Part shown: positions 7,393 to 14,777 of the stretch, piece by piece
How the letters are laid out: each line of letters starts with the position of its first letter
Position numbering within the stretch: the first letter of the stretch is position 1
Source: Gammaproteobacteria bacterium
GTDB taxonomy: Bacteria; Pseudomonadota; Gammaproteobacteria; Pseudomonadales; Azotimanducaceae
DNA length: 46,028 nucleotides
Reading direction: 5' to 3'
NCBI GenBank assembly: GCA_026708185.1
Contig: JAPOVK010000026.1
Span: forward strand, 1-46,028
Position numbers and translations under genes: made by a program
Notes under the pieces: model-generated
What the model was told of the DNA's origin: nothing
The model's database searches: none
Seen by the model: only the letters and a program-made list of their open reading frames with translations

Positions 7393-8025
7393 GTGGGAAC
7401 GCGAACCGCCATCGCCATCGTCGCGCTGTGCTTAGGGCTAGGCGTTGCGGCATCGGAAGAAGCGATCGACGAGGCTGGCCCCGACGCCGAGGCGGGACGC
7501 GTCCTTTCCGCACCCTGCGTGGCCTGCCACGGCGAGGACGGCAACAGCGCCATCCCGATCAACCCGAGCTTGGCCGGGCAGAACTTCCGCTACTTGAACC
7601 GCCAGATGCTGCTGATGCGTGACGGCGGCCGCGCCGCGCCGCTTATGGCGGGCCAGCTCGACCGGTTCTCGGACGAAGAGATCGCCGACATGGCCGCGTT
7701 CTACGCGAGTCAGACCGCCGAGGTGCGGGCCGCCCCACCGGAGGCTGCGGGTCTTGGCCAGCGCATCTACCGTGGCGGACTGCTGCACAAGCAGGTTGCG
7801 GCGTGCACCGCCTGCCACGCGCCGAACGGTAGCGGCAATGCACCGGCCGGCTTTCCGCGCTTGTCAGGTCAGCACGTCGACTACGTTGTGCCGCAACTCA
7901 AGGCGTACCGCGAAGGCCAACGGACAACGGACGAAGAGTACGGCGGTATGATGCGGCAGACGGTGGCCAACTTGACGGACGGTGAAATCGAAGCTGTCGC
8001 GAAGTACCTGGTTGGCCTGCACTAG
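7393..8025 (+). CDS. Dihaem cytochrome c4
   Basis: A periplasmic electron carrier of 210 residues. The N terminus (AIAIVALCLGLGVAAS) is a signal peptide. Two haem-binding motifs, PCVACHGEDG (C42, C45, H46) and ACTACHAPNG (C138, C141, H142), fall in two similar domains, and each half ends with a helix carrying a likely methionine ligand (PLMAGQLDRFSDEEIADMAAFYA; MMRQTVANLTDGEIEAVAKYL). This is the cytochrome c4 plan; c4 donates electrons to terminal oxidases. GTG 7393 was chosen because it puts the signal peptide at the N terminus. engB is divergent, and dsbA follows after 34 bp, as in Pseudomonas. Confidence 0.93.
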   Translation: MGTRTAIAIVALCLGLGVAASEEAIDEAGPDAEAGRVLSAPCVACHGEDGNSAIPINPSLAGQNFRYLNRQMLLMRDGGRAAPLMAGQLDRFSDEEIADMAAFYASQTAEVRAAPPEAAGLGQRIYRGGLLHKQVAACTACHAPNGSGNAPAGFPRLSGQHVDYVVPQLKAYREGQRTTDEEYGGMMRQTVANLTDGEIEAVAKYLVGLH

Positions 8026-8059
8026 GGCCGAGCCGGATAATCACGCCGAGGAGCCTGGA

Positions 8060-8740
8060 TTGGACGTCGTACGGCAGAGACTCTGGGGCGTCTGCGTAGG
8101 TCGACTCGCGGCCGCTTTGGCCTGCACACTCGTCTTCGCGACCGCGAACGCCGCCGAGTTCGAAAAGGGCGTCGACTACATCGAACTACCGGTACCCGTG
8201 GAAACCCGGGATCCGAACAAGATCGAAGTCGTGGAGGTGTTCTCGTACGCGTGCATCCATTGCTACACCTTGGAGCCCATGGTCGCCGCCTGGCAGCAGG
8301 CCGCCCCGGACGACGTGGACTTCTATCGAGTGCCGCTGGTTAGCCAACGCCTGGTGCCACTGGCGCAGGCGTTCTACGCCGCCGAAACCATGGGCGTCTT
8401 GGACCGCGTCCACATGCCGATGTTCGCCGCTATCCACGAGTACGGCATCGATATGAGCCGGCGCGAGTACGTCCGACGGCTCTTCGTCCGGGACGCCGGC
8501 GTCGACGAGGAGGAGTTCATGCGGATCTTCGACTCGTTCGGCGTCCAATCGCGCGTCCGGCAGGCCGCTGCGCGGGGGCGGATGTACCGCATCCTCGCCA
8601 CGCCGAGCATCGTGGTGAACGGTCGCTACGTGACCGAATCCGGTCGCGTGGGGCTGGAGGGGATGTTCCTCGTGGTCAACCACTTGATCGAGCGTGAACG
8701 CGCGGCCCGCGCCGACGCGGAGGCGTCGGCGAGCGAATAG
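8060..8740 (+). CDS. dsbA: Thiol:disulfide interchange protein DsbA
   Basis: DsbA introduces disulfide bonds into periplasmic proteins. The 226-residue product has a signal peptide (to about ANAA, residue 32), then VFSYACIHCYTLEP, with the active-site cysteines at 65 and 68, and a cis-proline segment ATPSIVVNGRYV. The dipeptide between the cysteines is Ile-His; the usual DsbA has Pro-His, so its redox potential may differ. TTG 8060 is the preferred start: GAGGAG (8048-8053) is six bases upstream. The order cytochrome c4 - dsbA is conserved in relatives. Confidence 0.93.
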   Translation: MDVVRQRLWGVCVGRLAAALACTLVFATANAAEFEKGVDYIELPVPVETRDPNKIEVVEVFSYACIHCYTLEPMVAAWQQAAPDDVDFYRVPLVSQRLVPLAQAFYAAETMGVLDRVHMPMFAAIHEYGIDMSRREYVRRLFVRDAGVDEEEFMRIFDSFGVQSRVRQAAARGRMYRILATPSIVVNGRYVTESGRVGLEGMFLVVNHLIERERAARADAEASASE

Positions 8741-8745
8741 GGCGC

Positions 8746-9036
8746 CTAGTACCGACGCCGCTCGAGTTCGCGTTCGTAGCTCACCAGGCGGCGAATCAAC
8801 GCGTTGTACCGGGAGTGTGCGTCTTCGGGATGCAGCCGACCGACTGCGTGGTAGAGGTCGAGTTCCGGTTGGCTTGGCACCTCGGGCGTCTCGGGCACCG
8901 GCAGGCCGAGTGCGCGCAGACGGGGTGCTCCGACGGCAACGAGTAGTGCTTCGACAGTCATTTCGCCCCGCTGAAGGTCGGCTAAGCCGGCCTCCACCAG
9001 TTCGTTTCCGGGGACGTCGTCAGTCGCCTTCCTCAT
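8746..9036 (-). CDS. Small protein paired with a nucleotidyltransferase-like gene
   Basis: A 96-residue, charged, soluble protein that I do not recognise. It has no signal peptide or membrane segment and ends in an Arg/Glu-rich helix (ALIRRLVSYERELERRRY). Its ATG at 9036 overlaps the end of the upstream nucleotidyltransferase-like gene by 17 bases, so the two are almost certainly translated together. Such two-gene overlap is common in toxin-antitoxin and other protein-pair modules, but nothing in this sequence proves that role. Confidence 0.6.
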   Translation of the reverse strand: MRKATDDVPGNELVEAGLADLQRGEMTVEALLVAVGAPRLRALGLPVPETPEVPSQPELDLYHAVGRLHPEDAHSRYNALIRRLVSYERELERRRY

Positions 9037-9568
9037 TGCCTCGGACCCGTTCGACCGTCGTCGCCAGTTTGGCGCGGAGCGCTTGCTCGTCGATCGCCGG
9101 ATACCGTAGCAGGTCGCCGGTCACATCCTCAAACAGGCGCACCAGCTCGTCTAAGTCGATCAGGCCGTGCTGGACCATTGCCTGAACATCGCCCAAGTCA
9201 GTGCGATGTCCCCGCTCGATCTTGGCGAGCGCTTGGCCGTAGAAGTCGTAGTGAAAAAAGTCCACCTCGCCATACCGGGCGATGAACGGACTGCGCTGCC
9301 GCCAGCCTGGCAGCGGCGGCACGAACTGGTCCGGGGCGGCCAACTCCACGTTCATGTCGAGTTCGTCCTTCATGAGCGCGATGGCTTCGAACACGGCGGC
9401 GGGCTCGGGATCGAGCTTGATGTCCGCATCCACCGTGGCGTCGCGCCAACCGACGAGGACGGCCGACGAGCCACCGACCAGGTACACGCGCCCGGATCCC
9501 GTCGCCCGTCGTCCGATGCCCTCCATCAGCCGGACGACCCTATCTGCGTCTACGAGCGACCGCGTCAC
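9020..9568 (-). CDS. Nucleotidyltransferase-fold protein (DUF6036-like)
   Basis: A 182-residue protein whose early part has the nucleotidyltransferase signature: VYLVGGSSAVL (GG at 32-33) followed by ATVDADIKLDP, with Asp47 and Asp49 as the metal-binding pair. The rest (DFFHYDFYGQALAKIERGHRTDLGDVQAMV) resembles uncharacterised DUF6036-type proteins, often found in two-gene modules. The GTG start at 9568 shares GTGA with the stop of the upstream ArsC-like gene, and the 3' end overlaps the small partner. The substrate is unknown. Confidence 0.7.
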   Translation of the reverse strand: MTRSLVDADRVVRLMEGIGRRATGSGRVYLVGGSSAVLVGWRDATVDADIKLDPEPAAVFEAIALMKDELDMNVELAAPDQFVPPLPGWRQRSPFIARYGEVDFFHYDFYGQALAKIERGHRTDLGDVQAMVQHGLIDLDELVRLFEDVTGDLLRYPAIDEQALRAKLATTVERVRGNEEGD

Positions 9569-10020
9569 CGCAGATCCAGAAGGAGGTCGCGGCTGAATTC
9601 CCCGATCTCGTCGCGGATGCGCCGGAAGACATCGGTGAAGGCGTCCTCGTCGAGTTCCGGGTAGTCGGGATCTTCGAAGGCGTAGTGCAGCAGGCGCTTG
9701 GCGCCAGGGAACACGGGACACTGCTCGCGCGCCGTGTCGCATACAGTGATCACCAGGTCGAAGTCCTGGTCGACGTAGCGTTCGACCGGGTCGGACGTGT
9801 GTGCGGAGATGTCGATACCCACTTCGGCCATCACCCGGATGGCGATCGGATGAACGCCCTTGGGGACCGTGCCGGCACTCGCCACCGCGACACGATCACC
9901 GCGTAAGTGTTCAAGCCAGCCGTGCGCCATCTGTGAACGCGCCCGGTTGCCGGTGCAGATCACGAGGATCCGAAAAGGCTGTTCGGTGGTGGTACCCAAG
10001 GGTGTCCCCCGGCTGGGCAT
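9565..10020 (-). CDS. Arsenate reductase ArsC-like low-molecular-weight phosphatase
   Basis: A 151-residue member of the low-molecular-weight tyrosine phosphatase fold. It has the catalytic loop VICTGNRARSQMAHGW (C22, R28) and VCDTAREQCPVFPG with Cys94 and Cys101, the extra redox pair that marks the thioredoxin-coupled ArsC class. Arsenate reduction is therefore the likely activity. No ars transporter or regulator is nearby, so a general phosphatase role cannot be excluded. ATG 10020 is preferred to the upstream frame, which runs into the tandem repeat. Confidence 0.85.
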   Translation of the reverse strand: MPSRGTPLGTTTEQPFRILVICTGNRARSQMAHGWLEHLRGDRVAVASAGTVPKGVHPIAIRVMAEVGIDISAHTSDPVERYVDQDFDLVITVCDTAREQCPVFPGAKRLLHYAFEDPDYPELDEDAFTDVFRRIRDEIGEFSRDLLLDLR

Positions 10021-10056
10021 GCGAGTCGCGCAGCATACCAGCGACCGCGGGATGCT

Positions 10057-10116
10057 CCCGAGCTTGCCGCTCGTCGCCCGAGCTTGCCGCTCGTCGCCCG
10101 AGCTTGCAGCTCGGGG
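10057..10116. repeat. Three 20-bp tandem repeats upstream of xylB
   Basis: Units CCCGAGCTTGCCGCTCGTCG at 10057-10076 and 10077-10096 are identical. The third unit (10097-10116, CCCGAGCTTGCAGCTCGGGG) differs so that it becomes a hairpin, CCGAGC-TTGCA-GCTCGG. They lie in the 155-bp divergent region between the arsC-like gene and xylB. No spacers, so not a CRISPR array. Confidence 0.8.
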
Positions 10117-10175
10117 TGGCGATCCGCCACACTCGACTGACGGGGACACGGTCGTCCCCCTCTCCGGAGCAGCGC

Positions 10176-11642
10176 ATGTACTTGGGATTGGACCTCGGCA
10201 CGTCCTCCGTGAAAGCCATCGTGATGAGCGAGACGGGGGAGGTCGTGGCCGAAGCCAGCGAGCCGCTCCCGGTGCTGCGTCCCGGGCCGCGGATGAGCGA
10301 ACAGAACCCCGAGGATTGGTGGCGCGCGACCTGCGACGCGGTGGCGGCGCTCAACGACTACGCGCTGCGCATTCGTGCGATCGGGCTGTCCGGCCAGATG
10401 CACGGTGCGGTGTTGCTGGACCGCCGCGGCGACGTGCTGCGCAACGCGATTCTCTGGAATGACGGCCGGTCGGAGCCGCAGTGCATGGCTCTGGAGGCCG
10501 CAATTGACGTCGCGGGGATCACGGGCAATCGGGCCATGCCGGGTTTCACGGCGCCCAAGCTCAACTGGGTTCGCGAACACGAGCGCGACATCTTTGAGCG
10601 CACGAGGACGGTGCTGTTGCCGAAGGACTATCTCCGCTACCGGATGACGGGTGAGTACGTGAGCGACCTGTCGGATGCCTCGGGGACGCTTTGGCTGGAT
10701 GTGGGCGCGCGGGGTTGGTCCGATGCCATGTTGGCGGCCACCGACCTGAGCGAAAGTAGCATGCCGCGTCTGGTCGAGGGGTCCGAGGTCAGCGCGACGT
10801 TGCACCCGGGGGTTGCTGCCGAGTGGGGAATGGCGCCCGTGCCAGTCGTCGGCGGCGCGGGCGATCAGGCCGCGGGAGCGGTGGGGGCCGGCGCGGTGGC
10901 GCGGGGCACGAGTTTCGTATCGCTCGGCACCTCCGGCGTTTACTTCGTGCCGGATACGCAATACCGCCCCAACCCCGCCGGGGGCGTGCACGCGTTCTGC
11001 CACGCGCTGCCAGGTCTGTGGCACCAGATGTCGGTCATCCTGTCTGCCGCCAGCGCGTTGACCTGGGTCGCTCGACTGACCGGCGCGGCGTCCGAGGAAG
11101 CGTTGCTCGCCGAGGTCGAACGCAGTTCCGTAACAACCGGCCCGGTCTACTTCCTCCCCTACCTGTCGGGAGAGCGGACGCCGCACAACGACGCCGATGC
11201 CCTCGGCGCCTTCGTGGGTCTGCACCACGATGTGGATCGCGCCCAGCTCGGCTATGCCGTACTCGAAGGCGTGGCGTTTGCGCTCGCCGACGGCCAGCGC
11301 GTACTCGACGATGCCGGGGCCGAGATCGGCGAGGTGAGCGTGATCGGGGGTGGCGCCCGAAGCCTGTACTGGGGCCGCATCCTGGCGGCCGCCCTGGCGC
11401 GGCCGTTGGCCTATCGCGAGGACGCCGCCGTCGGCCCCGCCCTCGGCGCGGCTCGTCTGGCGGCGCTCGGCCACGGCGGCGGCGATCCCGCCGACGTCTG
11501 TCCGCCCGCGCCGCTCGCGGCCGAAGTGACGGTAAGCGCGGCCGACATCGACCGTGCCCGTGCGCGCTTCGCCGTCTATCGCAGGCTCTACGACGATCTG
11601 AAGCCGCGCTTCGCCCAGTTGCACGATGCCAATGCCCCATGA
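10176..11642 (+). CDS. xylB: Xylulokinase
   Basis: Phosphorylates D-xylulose to xylulose 5-phosphate, the entry to the pentose phosphate pathway. The 488-residue protein is a FGGY-family kinase with the N-terminal ATPase strings YLGLDLGTSSVKAIV, the substrate-site GLSGQMHGAVLLD, WNDGRSE, the catalytic VVGGAGDQAAGAVGAG, SLGTSGV and the C-terminal IGGGARSLYWGRILA. Length is that of E. coli XylB (484). ATG 10176 has GGAG (10165-10168) seven bases upstream. xylA follows on the same strand after a 200-bp gap filled with hairpins. Confidence 0.96.
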   Translation: MYLGLDLGTSSVKAIVMSETGEVVAEASEPLPVLRPGPRMSEQNPEDWWRATCDAVAALNDYALRIRAIGLSGQMHGAVLLDRRGDVLRNAILWNDGRSEPQCMALEAAIDVAGITGNRAMPGFTAPKLNWVREHERDIFERTRTVLLPKDYLRYRMTGEYVSDLSDASGTLWLDVGARGWSDAMLAATDLSESSMPRLVEGSEVSATLHPGVAAEWGMAPVPVVGGAGDQAAGAVGAGAVARGTSFVSLGTSGVYFVPDTQYRPNPAGGVHAFCHALPGLWHQMSVILSAASALTWVARLTGAASEEALLAEVERSSVTTGPVYFLPYLSGERTPHNDADALGAFVGLHHDVDRAQLGYAVLEGVAFALADGQRVLDDAGAEIGEVSVIGGGARSLYWGRILAAALARPLAYREDAAVGPALGAARLAALGHGGGDPADVCPPAPLAAEVTVSAADIDRARARFAVYRRLYDDLKPRFAQLHDANAP

Positions 11643-11673
11643 TTCTTCCGCGCCGTCCGACGACCGCGCGCCG

Positions 11674-11758
11674 GGAGAACGCGAAGCGTTCTCCAACGCG
11701 CCATCAGGCGCGCCGACGCCGCAAGGCGGCGCGCCTTGCCGCCGCGATTTCGAATCGC
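11674..11758. repeat. Four consecutive perfect hairpins between xylB and xylA
   Basis: H1 11674-11694: GGAGAACGC, loop GAA, GCGTTCTCC. H2 11697-11712: CGCGCC, loop ATCA, GGCGCG. H3 11721-11739: GCAAGGCG, loop GCG, CGCCTTGC. H4 11744-11758: GCGATT, loop TCG, AATCGC. All stems are perfect and none is followed by a T run. The cluster looks like a REP-type intergenic repeat element or an RNA processing or stabilising structure in the xylBA transcript. Confidence 0.8.
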
Positions 11759-11842
11759 CAAACTCGGTAGTCCCCTTCAGTCTTGATCGGCCCCGGCCGC
11801 GCCGATGAACGAACGCGGGCGAGGACGCCCGAGGAATCAGCC

Positions 11843-13159
11843 ATGAGTTTCTTCCAGGACATCGACACCATTGCCTATCGCGGCCCGGATTCCACCGATC
11901 CGCTGTCGTTCCGCTACTACGACGCCGACGCCCCCGTGCTAGGCAAGACCATGGCCGAGCACCTGCGCTTCGCGGTCTGCTATTGGCATTCGTTCGACGC
12001 GCAGGGCGCGGACGTCTTCGGCGTTGGCACGTGGGACCGCCCTTGGGCCAACGGCGCAAGCGATCCCATGGTGGCCGCACGGGCCAAGCTCGCCGCGGCG
12101 TTCGAGTTCTTCGAAAAGCTCACGGTGCCTTACTACTGCTTCCACGACCGCGACGTGGCTCCGGAAGGGCAGACGTTCGCCGAGTCGGAGAAGAACCTGC
12201 GCGCCATCGGGGAAGACATGGCCGGCGCCATGGAGAAGACCGGTGTGAAACTGCTCTGGGGAACGGCGAACCTTTTCGGCCATCCCCGCTACGCGGCCGG
12301 CGCGGCGACCAATCCCAACCCTGATGTGTTTGCCCACGCCGCGGCACAGGTCAAGACCGTGCTTGAGCTCACGCATGCGCTCGGCGGCGAGAACTACGTG
12401 CTGTGGGGCGGTCGCGAAGGCTACGACACGCTGCTCAACACCGATCTCAAGCGTGAATCCGACCAGCTAGGCCGCTTCATGCAATTGGTGGTCGAGCACA
12501 AGCACAAGATCGGTTTCGAGGGAACGCTCTTGATCGAGCCGAAGCCCTGCGAGCCGACCAAGCACCAGTACGACTACGACAGCGCGGCCTGCTACGCATT
12601 CCTGCAGAAGTACGACTTGGCCGACGAGTTCAAGCTGAATATCGAGTGCAACCATGCAACCCTGGCGGGGCATACGTTTCAGCACGAAGTCGCGTACGCG
12701 ATCGCGCACGGCATTTTCGGCAGCGTCGATGCCAACCGGGGCGATGCGCAGAACGGTTGGGACACCGACCAGTACCCGAACAACGTCGAGGAGTCGACGC
12801 TCGTGCTCTACGAAATCCTCAAGGCCGGCGGGCTGGGCACGGGCGGGTTTAATTTCGACGCCAAGATGCGTCGCCAGAGCGTCGCGCGGGACGATCTCTT
12901 CTACGGCCACATCGGCGGAATGGATACGCTCGCCCGAGGACTGCTCAATGCGGCCGAGCTGCTCGGCAGCGGCGAACTGTCGGACCGCGTAGCCGAGCGC
13001 TACGCCGGCTGGGACCACGGCGTCGGCAAACGTATCCTTGACGGCGGCGAGAACCTGGACTCGCTCTGCGCCTATACGCAAGACGCCTCGCCGGACCTGA
13101 CGCCTGTGAGCGGGCGACAGGAACTGCTCGAGAACATCGTGTCGCGGTTCTCGCGCTGA
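11843..13159 (+). CDS. xylA: Xylose isomerase
   Basis: Interconverts D-xylose and D-xylulose, feeding xylulokinase encoded upstream. The 438-residue length matches class II enzymes (E. coli 440). Active-site strings are present: [13 protein letters not shown] (catalytic His/Asp pair), [49 protein letters not shown] and [18 protein letters not shown] (metal ligands) and [12 protein letters not shown] 11843 has GAGGA (11831-11835) at seven bases. A regulator or xylose transporter is not seen in the window. Confidence 0.97.
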   Translation: MSFFQDIDTIAYRGPDSTDPLSFRYYDADAPVLGKTMAEHLRFAVCYWHSFDAQGADVFGVGTWDRPWANGASDPMVAARAKLAAAFEFFEKLTVPYYCFHDRDVAPEGQTFAESEKNLRAIGEDMAGAMEKTGVKLLWGTANLFGHPRYAAGAATNPNPDVFAHAAAQVKTVLELTHALGGENYVLWGGREGYDTLLNTDLKRESDQLGRFMQLVVEHKHKIGFEGTLLIEPKPCEPTKHQYDYDSAACYAFLQKYDLADEFKLNIECNHATLAGHTFQHEVAYAIAHGIFGSVDANRGDAQNGWDTDQYPNNVEESTLVLYEILKAGGLGTGGFNFDAKMRRQSVARDDLFYGHIGGMDTLARGLLNAAELLGSGELSDRVAERYAGWDHGVGKRILDGGENLDSLCAYTQDASPDLTPVSGRQELLENIVSRFSR

Positions 13160-13172
13160 CAGCCCCGAAGTC

Positions 13173-13352
13173 GTGCGCAAGCCGCGGTCGCTCGTCGAGA
13201 GGTTCCTGAAGAGCCCGACCGTGATTGCATTCGCCGCCGTCGTGGGCGCGATCATGGTGGCCGTAATGGGCTTCGCCTGGCTGACGTGGCTGGTGTTCGA
13301 GGAGCGCTACGGCGTCGGCTTTGTCGACTTCGTGCGCAACTTTCTGCTTTGA
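13173..13352 (+). CDS. Small single-pass membrane protein, 59 residues
   Basis: GTG 13173 opens a 59-codon frame ending TGA 13350-13352. The product has a basic N terminus (RKPRSLVERFLKSP), one strongly hydrophobic span (about residues 16-43, TVIAFAAVVGAIMVAVMGFAWLT region) and a short tail. It lies 13 bases after xylA and 67 before the repeat protein. I do not recognise a family. The hydrophobic, codon-like pattern supports a real gene, but the Shine-Dalgarno site is weak. Confidence 0.5.
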   Translation: MRKPRSLVERFLKSPTVIAFAAVVGAIMVAVMGFAWLTWLVFEERYGVGFVDFVRNFLL

Positions 13353-13419
13353 GCCTGTTCGGTGGACACCTGCAAGCGTTTATGATCAAGGCGGTTCGAG
13401 GGAAAGAGGAGCAGCGCAC

Positions 13420-14343
13420 ATGAGGCCGCTCGCAATCGTAATGGCAGCGATGCTGTGTTCCGCGCCCGTGTTCGCCGCGGACCCCGACGAGATCGCGCCC
13501 CCGCACGTCTACCAGGCCGTACGCCAAGTAGCCCAGGACGTCGAACTCATCCGCGAGGTGATGGGCAAGCCCAAACTCGAAGCCCCGGCGTGGATTGTCG
13601 ACCACGCGGAGCCTCGGCACGTCTTCTACCAGGCGCAGACACTGTTCCGGCAAGTGGGCCGGCTGGCGCAGCAGATGACCGGTGAGGAGAGTGTGCTGCC
13701 GCCATTCCCCATGGGCGAGATCGAGCCGCAGCATGTGCTGCGCGTGGTGCAGGCGGCCCAGGAGCGGGTCGAGCGCGTGCGCGACGAATTGGGCATCAGC
13801 TACCGGGCGGAACTACCAACGCTCGAGCCGGACCGGCAGCCGCGCGACGTCTTCCGCGAAACCGTCCAGGCGATCCGCCAGTTGAATCTCATGCTGGATC
13901 GTCCGATCCAACCGCGGGACGTTTACGGCCGCCTGGAACTCGCGGCCGCCTACGTTGCGGGCGCGCTCACCGAGGACGAGGCGAATCCGATCTACGGCAC
14001 GCGACCGCCGTTCGACCCCGGCAAGGTACCCTCCGACGTTTATCGTCGCGTCCTCGAGTGCCTAGGCTTGGCCCAGGAAATCGGCAGGCAGCACGGTATC
14101 GCCGTGCTCCGGCTGAACCTGCGCCGCGAACTGCGACGTCGTGACATCGAGCCATCGGACGTTTACCTCTTGGCAACCACTCTGCTGGCCGAGGTTGCAT
14201 ACCTCACGCTGACGCTGGATGCCAAGGACGTCGACCTGCCGCCGATCGAGCGCCCGAAACACATCTTCCCGTCGCACGTGTTCCAGATGGCGGGCATGTT
14301 GCAGGACGAGCTCGCACGCCTGGAGGCGCAGTTGCAAATGTAA
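13420..14343 (+). CDS. Periplasmic protein with eight helical repeats
   Basis: The 307-residue product starts with a clear signal peptide (LAIVMAAMLCSAPVFAAD). The mature part is built from about eight repeats of 30-40 residues, each opening with a P-x-[HDS]-x-V-[FYL]-like motif: PPHVYQAV, PRHVFYQA, PQHVLRVV, PRDVFRET, PRDVYGRL, PSDVYRRV, PSDVYLLA and PSHVFQMA, each followed by an amphipathic helix. No catalytic motif is visible. The likely fold is an all-helical superhelix or bundle; a binding or scaffold role is inference. ATG 13420 has AGAGGAG (13405-13411) at a good distance. Confidence 0.75.
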   Translation: MRPLAIVMAAMLCSAPVFAADPDEIAPPHVYQAVRQVAQDVELIREVMGKPKLEAPAWIVDHAEPRHVFYQAQTLFRQVGRLAQQMTGEESVLPPFPMGEIEPQHVLRVVQAAQERVERVRDELGISYRAELPTLEPDRQPRDVFRETVQAIRQLNLMLDRPIQPRDVYGRLELAAAYVAGALTEDEANPIYGTRPPFDPGKVPSDVYRRVLECLGLAQEIGRQHGIAVLRLNLRRELRRRDIEPSDVYLLATTLLAEVAYLTLTLDAKDVDLPPIERPKHIFPSHVFQMAGMLQDELARLEAQLQM

Positions 14344-14393
14344 ATGTAAATGTAGATGTAGCCGCACCTGAAGCCAACCACTGGAGTCCGCTT

Positions 14394-14768
14394 ATGCCTG
14401 GTTTCGAATACGACCGCACGATCACCCTGTCCACGCCCGTCGGCGATCTCGATGAATCGATTGCGTGGTTCCGAGACATCCTCGGCTTCGAGGAGATCTT
14501 CAAGGTGCCGGAGGCCGGCTGGGGCGAAGTGAGTACGTCGGCTGACGGCGTCAGCATCGGCCTGGATGCCGGAGAAACCGCCGAAGGTCGCGGAACGACG
14601 CCCGTCTTTGGCGTGGTTGACATCGACGCCGCGCGCTCGGAACTCGAAGCCAAAGGGGTGCGTTTCGAAGGCCCGACGATTGAACTCCCCGGCATGGTCA
14701 AGCTGGCGACGTTCTTCGACCCGTACGGCAACCGCTTCATGTTCGCGCAGTCGCTGGCAGGCGGCTGA
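14394..14768 (+). CDS. VOC (glyoxalase/bleomycin resistance) family protein
   Basis: A 124-residue single VOC domain with two beta-alpha-beta-beta-beta halves: TLSTPVGDLDESIAWFRDILGFEEIF opens the first, and the second ends with ATFFDPYGNRFMFAQ, the usual C-terminal strand where a metal-binding Glu would be; here that position appears to be Met-Phe-Ala-Gln, so the metal site may be altered. Substrate unknown. It follows the repeat protein by 50 bp and precedes the binding protein by 9 bp, so these three may form an operon. Confidence 0.82.
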   Translation: MPGFEYDRTITLSTPVGDLDESIAWFRDILGFEEIFKVPEAGWGEVSTSADGVSIGLDAGETAEGRGTTPVFGVVDIDAARSELEAKGVRFEGPTIELPGMVKLATFFDPYGNRFMFAQSLAGG

Positions 14769-14777
14769 GCGGCGGCC

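Noticed and set aside
10057-10116. CRISPR-like array
   Set aside because: Units are directly adjacent, only three, with no spacers and no cas genes.
9960-12080. A 706-residue minus-strand frame across xylB
   Set aside because: Arg/Gly/Ala-rich composition with no motif, antisense to a clear xylulokinase.
14338-14362. AAATGT-type microsatellite at the end of the repeat-protein gene
   Set aside because: Short and simple; it supplies the stop codon but no function can be argued.
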